The notes: generated from the sequence alone by a model not told the origin. 64,000 nucleotides of DNA from an uncultured Bacteroidales bacterium (GCA_902779125.1 CACZAC010000013.1:54395-118394), one strand, 5' to 3'. Shown: positions 33,334-42,348, counted from the first letter of the stretch. Numbers and translations are program-made.

Positions 33334-34215
33334 TCATCGAATCAAACTGACACAAATCTTCTGGCCATGGTAGATGTAGATGCCAGGGGTGGTTGGCACA
33401 ACCTTTCCCACAGGCTGACCCATCAGATTGTAGTAATTATCATCCATCGGCCGCGCCTTGTCAACCACAGCTTCGTTGATGCCGTCAAATCCATCCTCAC
33501 GATAACGCATGCCCTTGTAGATGATTTTGCCATCCTTGACCACATGGCTCAGCCCCCACCAATCCTGATACTCGTCAGTGGGGTCTGGCTTACGGGTGAA
33601 CGGCGTCAGCAGGTCTCCCATGTCACGACTGTCAAAGCCGATGCCTTCCACCACATAGGCCAGCGTGTCTCCATTCTCACCGATATAGGCGTAACGCTCA
33701 CATTCTATGCCCTCAATGGTGATGGGCTCTACTTCCATGAAGTTGTCACTAGTAAGAAAAGGCACTGAGCCATTACTGAGCAATAAATAATAGTCATCGC
33801 ATGAGTGGTTGCCTAGTCTGTAGAGCAAAGTAGTCCCGCCATCATTCCACGCTATAAATCGCAACATTTTTCTTCCATCCCACGCAGCCTTATTGAGAGC
33901 GTTATTTCTAAGAGATGTGACAAAATCACTTCCATAAAGACCTTCTCGCAGACCAGCAATCAGGCTATCACGCTCCACATCAAGATTATCACCAGTGTAG
34001 TAATAGAGGGCATGGTTGACCTTGAGCCATATAGAATCGTTACCTGAAAACTCATATTTGTAATAATAGCGGGTTGTATCACCGTTATTGACGATAACCT
34101 TCTCGTTGACCCACTGTACGCCCTCACGGACAATGGGTAGATAATCCTCGCTCTGAGCCATCGCTTGAGTTATACCCAGTAACGCCAGCACTATAATAAG
34201 AAATGTCTTTTTCAT
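33334..34215 (-). CDS. Exported protein with C-terminal sorting-like tail, unknown function
   Basis: The start is set at 34215 (MKKTFLIIVLALLGITQAMA), giving 293 aa with a signal peptide. The body is Tyr/Asp-rich with no recognised domain (REGVQWVNEKVIVNNGDTTRY and similar segments). It ends YYNLMGQPVGKVVPTTPGIYIY, like the short C-terminal surface-sorting motif of other exported proteins in this window (6749, 12566). It sits in cassette 2, with its own promoter at 34243-34273. Confidence 0.65.
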   Translation of the reverse strand: MKKTFLIIVLALLGITQAMAQSEDYLPIVREGVQWVNEKVIVNNGDTTRYYYKYEFSGNDSIWLKVNHALYYYTGDNLDVERDSLIAGLREGLYGSDFVTSLRNNALNKAAWDGRKMLRFIAWNDGGTTLLYRLGNHSCDDYYLLLSNGSVPFLTSDNFMEVEPITIEGIECERYAYIGENGDTLAYVVEGIGFDSRDMGDLLTPFTRKPDPTDEYQDWWGLSHVVKDGKIIYKGMRYREDGFDGINEAVVDKARPMDDNYYNLMGQPVGKVVPTTPGIYIYHGQKICVSLIR

Positions 34216-34242
34216 AATAAAACCGAATTTTATGATTACCGA

Positions 34243-34273
34243 CAAATATATGGGATATCAGCATAAAAAACAA
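34243..34273 (-). promoter_or_regulatory. Promoter for the 33334-34215 gene
   Basis: On the minus strand TTG (34273-34271), a 20-nt spacer and TATATTTG (34250-34243); the ATG is 28 nt downstream. Confidence 0.65.
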
Positions 34274-34444
34274 GTTATTATTCTGTCCAAAATTTTTACG
34301 TTTTCACCGCCAACACCTATCCTTAACCCCTTTATTGCTTAGATTTCGGAATATATGAAGCGCTAGCACTAATCCTGCGCCTATTCTTTGATATCGCCTG
34401 TCATTGGTGCCCGCAGTGACTATTACCAGTCTATATAATACTGT

Positions 34445-34717
34445 TTAAAACAGATCTGAATGAGTGCCGGTGCCCGTGAAAAGTAATATTAATTCTGTAT
34501 CATTCTGCTCCCAAATCATCAACCAATCAGCTTTCAAGTGACATTCCCAACACCCGCCATAGTTGCCAGACAACTTGTGGGGACGATATGATTCGGGGAG
34601 TTTGCCACTTGCTTCAAGTAAACGAATTGCCGTCTTGAGCAGTTCCATGTCGTAACCACGTTTGCGGCAACGTTCCGTATCCTTGCGGAACGTCTTGGTC
34701 ATCCGAATCTTGTACAT
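34445..34717 (-). CDS. yafQ: YafQ-family (RelE-like) toxin
   Basis: A 90-aa ribosome-dependent mRNA endonuclease of the RelE/ParE superfamily. Family features are visible: MYKIRMTKTFRKDTERCRKRG, the loop PHKLSGNYGGCWECHLKADWLMIW and the terminal TGTGTHSDLF, which has the His-X-Asp-X-Phe-like catalytic end of YafQ. It starts 2 nt after the antitoxin stop, so the pair is translationally coupled. It lies in cassette 2 of the tRNA-Ser patch. Confidence 0.88.
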   Translation of the reverse strand: MYKIRMTKTFRKDTERCRKRGYDMELLKTAIRLLEASGKLPESYRPHKLSGNYGGCWECHLKADWLMIWEQNDTELILLFTGTGTHSDLF

Positions 34718-34719
34718 GC

Positions 34720-34923
34720 CTAGATTCCTAATGATTCAAACATCTCTTCGGACGAATCAAAAGATTCTACGCGGCCAGCCTTCTTGTCTTCTTGAGAACG
34801 AATATAGCTGCTCTTGGATTTTGAGGGAACACGTTGTACAATCACTCCTAATGCATGGAGATAGTTCATGAGAGCTTTACCCCATGATGAACGCTCATTC
34901 ACTGTGATAGTATAGGTTGCCAT
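34720..34923 (-). CDS. Antitoxin of the YafQ-type toxin
   Basis: A 67-aa protein. TYTITVNERSSWGKALMNYL could be a short beta-strand/helix dimerisation part, followed by an acidic tail (ESFDSSEEMFESLGI) of the kind that wraps a RelE-like toxin. It is not a clear DinJ/RelB sequence; the assignment rests on size, order and the 2-nt spacing to the toxin gene. Confidence 0.75.
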   Translation of the reverse strand: MATYTITVNERSSWGKALMNYLHALGVIVQRVPSKSKSSYIRSQEDKKAGRVESFDSSEEMFESLGI

Positions 34924-34951
34924 TGTCTTTTTGTTTATTTGATTATTAGTG

Positions 34952-34983
34952 CAAAGTTAAACATATTTCTGTAATAATTGCAA
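34952..34983 (-). promoter_or_regulatory. Promoter for the YafQ-type toxin-antitoxin operon
   Basis: On the minus strand TTG (34983-34981), a 21-nt spacer and TAACTTTG (34959-34952); the antitoxin ATG is 28 nt downstream. Confidence 0.7.
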
Positions 34984-34997
34984 TTCGTATGCCACTA

Positions 34998-35029
34998 TTT
35001 TGAAAACAGACCTAAAAATAGTACATTTG
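34998..35029 (+). promoter_or_regulatory. Orphan rightward promoter
   Basis: TTTG (34999-35002), a 19-nt spacer and TACATTTG (35022-35029) form a near-consensus promoter. It reads into a non-coding stretch with only a 7-codon ORF (MQEIKTT, 35050-35073) before att-like copy 3. The gene it once served appears deleted. Confidence 0.6.
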
Positions 35030-35219
35030 CAAACAGAATTATCTAAGAAATGCAGGAAATAAAGACTACATAAAGCGTTAAAATACGTTTATTCTCAAAT
35101 AGTTAAGTGGTAATTAAAGTCGGACGTTTTTCGGACGATAGTAGTTAAATTCAGCACCTTTTCAAAATGCTAACTCACTGATTATCAATAGCCGTTACCG
35201 AACATTTTTTTGGGGTTTT

Positions 35220-35236
35220 AATCCCTCCCTTTCAGC
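35220..35236 (+). repeat. tRNA-Ser 3' end, att-like repeat copy 3
   Basis: AATCCCTCCCTTTCAGC differs from copies 1 and 2 at one base (A for C at position 15). It is preceded at 35118-35140 by GTCGGACGTTTTTCGGACG, a short direct repeat of CGGACG. The gap 34924-35297 contains only this, the divergent promoters and the hairpin. Confidence 0.85.
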
Positions 35237-35237
35237 T

Positions 35238-35270
35238 GGAAATGAAAAAGAAGTCCTTGATTGAGGACTT
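35238..35270. terminator. Hairpin following att-like copy 3
   Basis: The same stem-loop as 33232-33275 (AAGAAGTCC TTGATTGA GGACTTCT), slightly degraded at the base, followed by CTTTTGTCTTTT. Confidence 0.8.
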
Positions 35271-35297
35271 CTCTTTTGTCTTTTCTAAGTGAGGTGC

Positions 35298-35699
35298 TTA
35301 TGGGCGCTGTTCAAAATGGAACTGGTCGAAGATATCTCCAGCGGTTAACACTACTGTCAAATGGCGTGGTTTTGTCAAATCATCCATCGGAGCGAAGGAA
35401 ACCGTAACGTCATTATTTTCACATGCCACTACAAACCATACACAATAAACGAGCGTGGGTGAATAGTGCGCCATCTGATAGTCACACTCACAATGGTCTA
35501 TCCAAGGCTTGTAGTTCTTGCACCTGAAAGTATAGGACCCACCTGCTGCGGGAACAACATAGATGCCATTTTCTTTAGTCAAGCCACTCAGGTCGTCCCA
35601 TTTCATTTTGTCCCATTTGCCGTCAGGTTCATCTCCGCAGGATGCGACCGTCAAGATGATTGCAAACAGAAGCAGAATTATTTTTGCCAGCCGTTTCAT
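35298..35699 (-). CDS. Small lipoprotein, BACON-like
   Basis: A 133-aa protein with lipobox VASC. After the lipidated Cys comes an Asp/Gly linker and one beta-sandwich-like domain with YVVPAAGGSYTFRCKNYKPW and VSFAPMDDLTKPRHLTVVLTAG, resembling BACON-type surface domains. That resemblance is weak. It lies just outside att-like copy 3. It may be the original chromosomal gene or a remnant of an older cassette. Confidence 0.6.
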   Translation of the reverse strand: MKRLAKIILLLFAIILTVASCGDEPDGKWDKMKWDDLSGLTKENGIYVVPAAGGSYTFRCKNYKPWIDHCECDYQMAHYSPTLVYCVWFVVACENNDVTVSFAPMDDLTKPRHLTVVLTAGDIFDQFHFEQRP

Positions 35700-35773
35700 T
35701 TTTCAAATTGTTCTTTCAACAATCTATAAACTATAAGATGCTTGAATCTTGCATGAAACGCCTGAGAGAAAAA

Positions 35774-36736
35774 TCATTCCTGCGGGAGACGACGAAAGCC
35801 TTCGCCCAGAATCTCGCTGCTCTCCATGATGTTGACAAACGCGTGCGGGTCGATATGGTAGAGAACCGAACGCAACTTGATCATATCGGAGCGGTCGAGT
35901 GTGACATAGAGCATCTTGCGCTCGGTGCCCTTGTAGAGGCCCGTGCCGGCGATGAGCGTGCCACCACGCTTGATGTCGTTGATGATGTAGTCGCGTACAG
36001 CCTCAGCTTCATCGGTAACGATGAACATGGTCTTGTAGGTCTTCATACCGTCGACCACGAGGTCGATGACCTTGCCCTCGATGAAGATGATGATAATCGA
36101 GTAGATGGGCAGGCGGATGTCACCAAAGGCAACAAGGGTGCTCAACGTGATGATGCCATCGACAATCATGACGAGAGTGCCCAAGGAAATCTTGGTGTAT
36201 TTGTGCAGAATCATCGAGATGATATCCGAACCGCCACTGGTAGCGCCCGAACGGAAAATGAGGCCGATGGCCACACCGTAGATGATACCGGCGACCACGG
36301 TATTAAGGAAGTAGTCGGGATGGAACCAGCCACCGTGATGAGGAATCTCGACCATCGACTTGAGCATTGACGGGTCAACGGTTGCCGTGATACCTCCATC
36401 ATGGATAACGGGGTTATAGCCCCACCAACTCTCGAGCACAAAGGTGAACAAGAAAATCAGCGCCGTCGAGACGATGGTCTTGATGCCAAACTTGGGACCC
36501 AGAATCCATGTGCCGATGAGCAGCAAGGGGATATCCATGCAGATGGCGTAGAGTGAAATCTTCCACGGCCAAAGCGTGTTGAACACGTTGGAAAGACCGT
36601 AGGTGCCGCCGGGTGCCATCAGGTAGGGGTTCACAAACATCACGTCACCGACAGCAAACAGAAGGCTACCGATAGTGAGCAGGACGTAAGCCATTACTTC
36701 CTGCCATAATTTTCTCTTTGGATCAATCTTAATCAT
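35774..36736 (-). CDS. YitT family membrane protein
   Basis: A 320-aa protein with five or six hydrophobic segments in the first ~215 residues (the YitT_membrane family, DUF161-type). Typical sequences are FVNPYLMAPGGTYGLSNV and FRSGATSGGSDIISMIL. The C-terminal ~80 residues are a cytoplasmic DUF2179 domain (YKTMFIVTDEAEAVRDYIIND). The function of the family is not established; transport or quality-control roles have been suggested. It is transcribed alone with a -7 box (TACCTTTG on the minus strand, 36767-36760). Confidence 0.9.
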   Translation of the reverse strand: MIKIDPKRKLWQEVMAYVLLTIGSLLFAVGDVMFVNPYLMAPGGTYGLSNVFNTLWPWKISLYAICMDIPLLLIGTWILGPKFGIKTIVSTALIFLFTFVLESWWGYNPVIHDGGITATVDPSMLKSMVEIPHHGGWFHPDYFLNTVVAGIIYGVAIGLIFRSGATSGGSDIISMILHKYTKISLGTLVMIVDGIITLSTLVAFGDIRLPIYSIIIIFIEGKVIDLVVDGMKTYKTMFIVTDEAEAVRDYIINDIKRGGTLIAGTGLYKGTERKMLYVTLDRSDMIKLRSVLYHIDPHAFVNIMESSEILGEGFRRLPQE

Positions 36737-36952
36737 AGCTTATTCTCTGAATTTGGGCGCAAAGGTACTCATTATTTCCCAATCAACGACATAACGCAAG
36801 AGAATTCCAGATAAATCTTGTTCATCACAGCCAGGACTCATCAAGAGCGCATTTTGGGGCTGGATAAACGTATCATTTTCCATAAATGGCTTATAATTTC
36901 TACAATATCCTGATTATCAATATAATAACCAATCATAAATAACCTGTTTTTA

Positions 36953-36983
36953 TTGCTGAACAAGAAAAAAGTTTGTACCTTTG
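36953..36983 (+). promoter_or_regulatory. Promoter for the 37014 gene
   Basis: ATTG ending at 36955 and TACCTTTG at 36976-36983 with a 20-nt spacer; the ATG is 31 nt downstream. Confidence 0.75.
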
Positions 36984-37013
36984 CCAGCATAAAAACCAAG
37001 AAAAACAGACACG

Positions 37014-38993
37014 ATGAAACAACTGATAATCATAGTCATGTCGCTACTGGCCATCATAGCCCGTGCACAAGAAGATTACCGCGAGCGGATCAATCTTCAT
37101 TGGACCAGTCAAGAACTGGCCATCTCCCCCAAGGGCATAATTGCGCTGGGTACCAATACAACTATCTATGTGACCGATGCGCCCGAGAAGGGTTGGCGAG
37201 GAATCCCAATGTCCGTGAATAGAATTGGTAGTAGTATAGAAGACTTGTGCTGGTCGAGCGAGAACGTATTGATTGCCAGCGTGGGGGGCAAACTCTATGC
37301 ATGGGAAATAGCCGATGACGGAACGTTCAAGCCGCTTGCGATGAGCAACGCTCCCAATGCCTATGATCTGCGAAGCGATGGCCATGGCCGTGTCTGGGCA
37401 TGGGGCTTGAATACCTGGGTGTTTTACTCGAGCGACAGCGGCCGTTCATGGAACGAAGTAGCGCACATCCAAGAACTCAAAGACTTAGACAATCAGTCAA
37501 TTTTGGGTACCCATTATATCAATGACTTATATTTTGACAACAACGGCAAGCGCGGGTTGATTGGCTCCAACAACAATGAATTATACCTGACTCTTGACAA
37601 CTGCAAGACGCTGCAGCGCATCCCCACCCCACTCGACCAGAAAGCATACCAACACGACGAGGAAGCGGCAAAGAGAACAAGTATCAACAAGGTGCGCATC
37701 CTTGGCGACTACTACATCGTGGAGCAAGACCACAAGTCATTCATCACCAGCACCAAAGACATCAGGTGGAGACCTACAAATGGTTCTGACACTTCAGACA
37801 TCGACGTGATGAGCAACCGATTTATCGTTATCAGGCCCGATGCAGGGACTGTACGTCTCCTGGACGAAAAACTGAATTTGGTAAATGAATTTAAAGTGCC
37901 CGAAAATAAAAGAAACATAGCCTACGGTGACGACATGTACATCATCGACGAGACATCTCTGCACATATGCGGCATCCATGGCAACCAGCGGTATGAACTC
38001 CTCAGAATGGACCAAGAGATTGACCCAAAGCATGCCGACGAGCGACCCGACATCTTCACCATCGACGGGCAGGAATTCTACTTCAACAACTACGACCTGA
38101 TAGCCAAGAGCAAAGCGACGGGCAAGTGGTACAGATACATGACATTTGACTTCGAGCCGGTCGAGCCCTTCGCGGACAAGGGCAAGGCCTTTCTCTATGA
38201 CAACTATAGCGATTATGAGAAGACACTCTATCAACTGAACATCAAGGAGAAAACCATGAAGCCGTTTGAGTGGCCCAGCGAGATGTTTGGCCGCAAGAAG
38301 GTGGTGACCATGCAGGTCATCAACACTGTGAACGGGTGCTTTGAAAATTTTGGCATCTATAAGCGATATCGCTTGCAGGGCGATAAACTCGTGTGGGTGA
38401 AAGATTCCACTATCGGCAACAACGTCAAAGGCACATATGCTAACCTGCCCAAGCAGTTCAAAGCCAGCGACATCCAGCGGCTGGTTGCACTTATCGATGA
38501 GTCGCGGTCTCACCAACAAACCTATCCCGATACGCTCATCACCGACGAAGACAGGGCCGAGTACGTCAAGTTCATCGATGAGTTCCTTGAGGACGATGAT
38601 TTCGATATCATTGAGTACATGGACGAAAACAACAACGACAAATGGATTGCACCCTGCCAACAAATCACCGCGCTAAGCGAGAGTTGTCTGAAACAGGTTG
38701 GCAAAGAAGCCTCACGCTACCTGAGCACGGGTGTCGAGACCTATAAAATCGTGTTCACGTTTAAGGACGGCAGCGCCATGTCGTGCCACTACCATAAATA
38801 TGCCGGGCAGGAGAAGGTAGGTTATCTGTTTACACCCTGGACGATTACCTTTGGCAACTATGTGTATCAGACCGATGATCTGCACGTGGGCAGTCTCATC
38901 AACCAGATTACACAAGGCAAGATGCTTGACCAGCGCTATTGCAGCAAGGCCTACGCCATCTACCAGATGGTCGAGCAGCAAATCAACCATTAG
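37014..38993 (+). CDS. Exported beta-propeller (BNR-type) protein
   Basis: A 659-aa protein with a signal peptide ending in IIARA|QED. Early segments look like propeller blades: ISPKGIIALGTNTTIYVTDA, HGRVWAWGLNTWVFYSSDSG and GRSWNEV, the last a BNR/Asp-box. KRGLIGSNNNELYLTLDNCKTL repeats the pattern. The C-terminal third (about 430-659) is not repetitive and contains many Asp/Glu. A YCF48- or sialidase-like fold is plausible, but no catalytic residues of sialidases can be assigned. There is no close operon partner. Confidence 0.68.
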   Translation: MKQLIIIVMSLLAIIARAQEDYRERINLHWTSQELAISPKGIIALGTNTTIYVTDAPEKGWRGIPMSVNRIGSSIEDLCWSSENVLIASVGGKLYAWEIADDGTFKPLAMSNAPNAYDLRSDGHGRVWAWGLNTWVFYSSDSGRSWNEVAHIQELKDLDNQSILGTHYINDLYFDNNGKRGLIGSNNNELYLTLDNCKTLQRIPTPLDQKAYQHDEEAAKRTSINKVRILGDYYIVEQDHKSFITSTKDIRWRPTNGSDTSDIDVMSNRFIVIRPDAGTVRLLDEKLNLVNEFKVPENKRNIAYGDDMYIIDETSLHICGIHGNQRYELLRMDQEIDPKHADERPDIFTIDGQEFYFNNYDLIAKSKATGKWYRYMTFDFEPVEPFADKGKAFLYDNYSDYEKTLYQLNIKEKTMKPFEWPSEMFGRKKVVTMQVINTVNGCFENFGIYKRYRLQGDKLVWVKDSTIGNNVKGTYANLPKQFKASDIQRLVALIDESRSHQQTYPDTLITDEDRAEYVKFIDEFLEDDDFDIIEYMDENNNDKWIAPCQQITALSESCLKQVGKEASRYLSTGVETYKIVFTFKDGSAMSCHYHKYAGQEKVGYLFTPWTITFGNYVYQTDDLHVGSLINQITQGKMLDQRYCSKAYAIYQMVEQQINH

Positions 38994-39175
38994 CCGGTGA
39001 CATCTTAGACACCTTCAGCCTCAAACCAGGAGAATAAAAATCCCTCATTATGAGGCTATACACAAGCACTTTCAACTTTTGATTAGAAAAAACTTGAGTC
39101 CAGCAAGGATTATTCAAAAAAATGTGACTATCTTTGCAGTTAATCGCATTAAAACTAATTAAACTGGATATTATT

Positions 39176-39886
39176 ATGGCAGACAAAACACCTACTCCGC
39201 ACATCGGCGCCAAATATGGCGAGATTGCACCGACAGTGATTATGGCCGGCGACCCCTTGCGCGCCAAGTTGATGGCAGAACGCTATCTTGAGAACCCCGT
39301 ACTCTACAACCAGGTGCGCGGAATGCTCGGTTACACCGGCATGTACAAGGGAAAACGCATTTCAGTGCAAGGCCACGGCATGGGTATTCCCTCGATTGGC
39401 ATCTACAGCTATGAGTTGTTCAACTTCTATGACGTGAAGACCATCATCCGCGTGGGTTCCGCCGGCTCGATGCACCCCGACCTGCACATCGGCGACCTGG
39501 TGATGGCGATGGGAGCCTGCACCAACAGCGCCTATGCTATGCAGTTCCACCTGCCCGGCATCTATGCCCCGATTGCCGACTTTGACCTGCTACGTTCAGC
39601 CGTCGAGAAAGCCGAGGAACTGGGTTACAACTACAAGGTGGGCAACGTCTATTCATCAGACACCTTCTATGATGACAGCCCCGACACCGACCAGTGGCAG
39701 AAGATGGGTGTTCTCGCCGTAGAGATGGAGGCTCCCGCGCTGTACATGAATGCCGCCCGCAGTGGCGCCCGCGCCCTGTGCATCTGCACCATCAGCGACT
39801 CGCTGATAACCGGCGAGGTGACCACCGCCGAGGAGCGCCAGAACAGCTTCACCAAGATGATGGACGTAGCGTTCGGTATCATTTAA
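39176..39886 (+). CDS. deoD: Purine-nucleoside phosphorylase, DeoD type
   Basis: The start is ATG 39176 ([20 protein letters not shown]), giving 236 aa as in E. coli DeoD; the earlier in-frame Met is in the leader. Motifs are [65 protein letters not shown] and [10 protein letters not shown], whose Asp protonates the purine N7. The enzyme phosphorolyses purine (deoxy)nucleosides in nucleoside salvage. TATCTTTG at about 39129 is a likely -7 box. Confidence 0.96.
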   Translation: MADKTPTPHIGAKYGEIAPTVIMAGDPLRAKLMAERYLENPVLYNQVRGMLGYTGMYKGKRISVQGHGMGIPSIGIYSYELFNFYDVKTIIRVGSAGSMHPDLHIGDLVMAMGACTNSAYAMQFHLPGIYAPIADFDLLRSAVEKAEELGYNYKVGNVYSSDTFYDDSPDTDQWQKMGVLAVEMEAPALYMNAARSGARALCICTISDSLITGEVTTAEERQNSFTKMMDVAFGII

Positions 39887-39934
39887 TCACTGGGGTGCAG
39901 GAATTTGCATCTCCACAATCAGATTACAAGAATT

Positions 39935-40924
39935 ATGGCAATGCTATCCAGAATCACCGAACTGTTTGAAATCGACTATCCCGTGATTTCAGGCGGTATG
40001 GTGTGGTGCAGCGGGTGGGAACTTGCTGCTGCCGTAAGTAATGCCGGAGGCCTGGGCCTGATTGGTGCCGGGTCGATGGAACCCGATGTACTGCGCGAGC
40101 ACATTATCAAGTGCCGCGAAGCGACGCCCTACCCCTTTGGCGTAAATGTGCCCCTGATGCGCCCTCAAGCCGCAGAGCTGATGGAAGTCATTGCTGAGCA
40201 GAAGGTTCGGGTCGTATTCACCTCTGCAGGCAGCCCTAAGAAATGGACAAACTGGCTGCACGAGCACAAAATCAAAGTGGTCCACGTGGTATCCTCGTCG
40301 GCACAAGCGGTTAAATGCGAAGAAGCTGGAGTGGACGCCATTGTTGCTGAGGGCTTTGAAGCCGGCGGACACAACGGCAAGGAGGAAACCACCACCATGT
40401 GTCTGATTCCCGCCGTGCGCCGTGTTACCGATTTGCCGCTTATCGCTGCAGGAGGCATCGCCACCGGTGATGCCATGCTGGCCGCAGAGGCCATGGGAGC
40501 CGACGGCGTACAAATCGGCACCTTGTTTGCCCTCACCCAGGAGAGTTCCGCCCATGAGAACTTCAAGCGTCTGTGCCTCAACCTTGACGAAGGCAGCACC
40601 CTGCTCCACTTCAGAAAGCTCTCTCCCACCCGTCTTGTAAGAAACGGTTTCCAGCAAGCCGTTCAAGAAGCCGAGAACCGTGGTGCCAGCGAAGAAGAGT
40701 TGCTTGATATCATCGGTATCGGCAAGACCAAAACAGGTATCTTCGAAGGTGACATCGAGAACGGAGAACTCGAAATCGGTCAAGCCGCCAGTCTGCTTAA
40801 AGGTCGCGAAATCGAACCCGTTGAGATTGTGATGGAACGGTTTGTGTATGAATATTATTCGGCACGCAAACAGCTCATTAACCAAGCAATGGAGGAGCAA
40901 ATCTCAAGAAGAACTTTAATGTAA
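39935..40924 (+). CDS. FMN-dependent nitronate monooxygenase / FabK-like enoyl reductase
   Basis: The start is ATG 39935 (MAMLSRITELFEIDYP); an earlier in-frame Met at 39905 is not supported. A 329-aa TIM barrel. Family motifs are YPVISGGMVWCSGWELAAAV, VNVPLMRP, VAEGFEAGGHNG (with the catalytic His of nitronate monooxygenases and FabK), LIAAGGIATGDAMLAAEAMGADGVQIGT and FALTQES. From sequence alone the two activities cannot be separated. No fatty-acid synthesis gene is adjacent. A hairpin follows at 40930-40967. Confidence 0.85.
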   Translation: MAMLSRITELFEIDYPVISGGMVWCSGWELAAAVSNAGGLGLIGAGSMEPDVLREHIIKCREATPYPFGVNVPLMRPQAAELMEVIAEQKVRVVFTSAGSPKKWTNWLHEHKIKVVHVVSSSAQAVKCEEAGVDAIVAEGFEAGGHNGKEETTTMCLIPAVRRVTDLPLIAAGGIATGDAMLAAEAMGADGVQIGTLFALTQESSAHENFKRLCLNLDEGSTLLHFRKLSPTRLVRNGFQQAVQEAENRGASEEELLDIIGIGKTKTGIFEGDIENGELEIGQAASLLKGREIEPVEIVMERFVYEYYSARKQLINQAMEEQISRRTLM

Positions 40925-40929
40925 TTCAT

Positions 40930-40967
40930 TTGGTTGATGCCGGGGCTTTTTCCTCGACATCAACCAA
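40930..40967 (+). terminator. Hairpin after the nitronate monooxygenase-like gene
   Basis: TTGGTTGATG (40930-40939) pairs with CATCAACCAA (40958-40967), and further pairing continues into the loop (CGGGG/CCTCG). There is no T-run of note after it. Confidence 0.6.
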
Positions 40968-41075
40968 TAATTTATGATTAGAGAACAGCTATTAGGGGGA
41001 CTAACTGAACAAAAAATCAATTTTTATTACTAATAAATTTAAATAATCACTTTAAAATCATACTATCAAATAATT

Positions 41076-41561
41076 ATGTCACAGTGGTTTGAATGCAAGG
41101 TCAAATATGACCGCATGATGGAAAACGGCGTCATGAAAACCGTTTCAGAGCCTTATCTTGTTGACGCTCTGTCATTTACCGAAGCCGAGGCTCGCATTAC
41201 CGATAAAATGCAGCCCTACATCAGCGGCGAATTCAATGTAGATGCCGTCAAGCGCGTGAATCTGAGCGACATTTTCTATAATGAGAGCGGTGACCGCTGG
41301 TATAAGGTAAAGACCAACTTCATCACCATTGATGAAAAAACTGCCGTCGAAAAACGCACCGCCAGCTACCAACTGGTACAGGCCAGCGATTTCAAGGGTG
41401 CCCTGGCCACCTTCATGGAAGGGATGCACGACACAATGGCCGACTTTGAGATTGCATCGATTACCGAGACCCCGCTTATGGACGTGTTCCCTGCAGACCT
41501 GGATGAGACACGCGCCGAACGTGAGGCACGACAGAAAGCACAGAGCAAACAGAACGGCTAA
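41076..41561 (+). CDS. DUF4494 family protein
   Basis: A 161-aa cytosolic protein widely found next to core genes in Bacteroidales. Conserved parts include MSQWFECKVKYDRMMENG, SEPYLVDALSFTEAEARI and RWYKVKTNFITIDEKTAVEK. The last ~20 residues are Arg/Lys/Glu-rich. No function is known. The yggS gene begins 7 nt downstream, so they are cotranscribed. Confidence 0.85.
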   Translation: MSQWFECKVKYDRMMENGVMKTVSEPYLVDALSFTEAEARITDKMQPYISGEFNVDAVKRVNLSDIFYNESGDRWYKVKTNFITIDEKTAVEKRTASYQLVQASDFKGALATFMEGMHDTMADFEIASITETPLMDVFPADLDETRAEREARQKAQSKQNG

Positions 41562-41568
41562 ACACGTC

Positions 41569-42243
41569 ATGGCTAGCATTCAAGAGAATCTCAATAAGGT
41601 AACATCGCAACTGCCTCAAGGCGTGCGACTAATTGCCGTCTCAAAGTTCCACCCCGTCGAGGAACTCGCCGAGGCTTATGAGGCCGGGCAGCGCCTTTTC
41701 GGAGAGAACCGCGCCCAAGAGCTTGTAGCCAAAGCGCCCCAACTCCCACAGGATATTCGTTGGCACTTCATCGGACACCTGCAGAAGAACAAGGTTCGCG
41801 CCATCATGCCTCACGTCAGTGTGATTGAGAGCGTGGACAGTGTGGAGCTGTTGCGCCTCATCGAGAAAGAAGCTGCCCGCATCGACCGCACGGTGGATGT
41901 GCTGCTGCAACTGCATGTGGCTCAGGAGGAGACCAAGAGCGGCTTCAGCGTCGAGGAGGTGCTGGAAGCAGGCGAGGCAGGAGAACTGACCGAGAATCTC
42001 CCGCACATTCACGTGTGTGGTGTCATGGCCATGGCATCGCTCACCGACGACATGGAGCAGGTGGCAAAGGAGTTTGACCTCGTGCGCCGCACCTATATCA
42101 CCCTGAAGGACGGCTGCTTTGACGAGAGCGAGTACTTCAACGAGCTAAGCATGGGCATGAGCGACGACTGGCAGGTTGCCGTCAAGTATGGCGCCACTCT
42201 GGTGCGCATCGGCACTGCCATTTTCGGCCCAAGAGAATACTGA
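41569..42243 (+). CDS. YggS family PLP homeostasis protein
   Basis: The start is ATG 41569 (MASIQENLNKVTSQLPQG), giving 224 aa as usual; the longer frame overlaps DUF4494. A PLP-binding TIM barrel of the alanine-racemase fold type III. Key motifs are LIAVSKFHP (the PLP-Lys), GENRAQELVAKA, WHFIGHLQKNK, SGFSVEEV and ELSMGMSDDWQVAVKYGATLVRIGTAIFG. YggS/PLPHP proteins keep free PLP low and affect amino-acid pools. It is in an operon with DUF4494. Confidence 0.94.
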   Translation: MASIQENLNKVTSQLPQGVRLIAVSKFHPVEELAEAYEAGQRLFGENRAQELVAKAPQLPQDIRWHFIGHLQKNKVRAIMPHVSVIESVDSVELLRLIEKEAARIDRTVDVLLQLHVAQEETKSGFSVEEVLEAGEAGELTENLPHIHVCGVMAMASLTDDMEQVAKEFDLVRRTYITLKDGCFDESEYFNELSMGMSDDWQVAVKYGATLVRIGTAIFGPREY

Positions 42244-42348
42244 TTTTCAAGAAAAAATCATCCTTAATACGGCATTTTGGAAAAAATGTCGTATTTTTGC
42301 CAAAAATTATCACAAAACAAACATTTATAACCAATTTCTAGAACAAAC

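Larger units (their letters stand above)
31243..35236. mobile_element. Two tandem ~2-kb cassettes inserted behind tRNA-Ser(CGA)
   Basis: The bounds are the three tRNA-3'-end repeats (31227, 33213 and 35220). Cassette 1 carries a lipoprotein gene (minus strand) and hicAB (plus strand). Cassette 2 carries an exported protein gene and a YafQ-type toxin-antitoxin pair, both on the minus strand. Copies 2 and 3 are both followed by the same GAAATGAAAAAGAAGTCC hairpin, whereas the tRNA itself is followed by a different hairpin. No integrase, recombinase or transfer gene is present, so these are either remnants or non-autonomous cassettes mobilised in trans. The boundaries are inferred from repeats. 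Confidence 0.7.

Noticed and set aside
33334-33768. Plus-strand ORF opposite the exported protein in cassette 2
   Set aside because: Antisense shadow without promoter or domain.
41329-41568. N-terminal extension of YggS
   Set aside because: It overlaps the DUF4494 gene in another frame; YggS proteins start at the position corresponding to ATG 41569.
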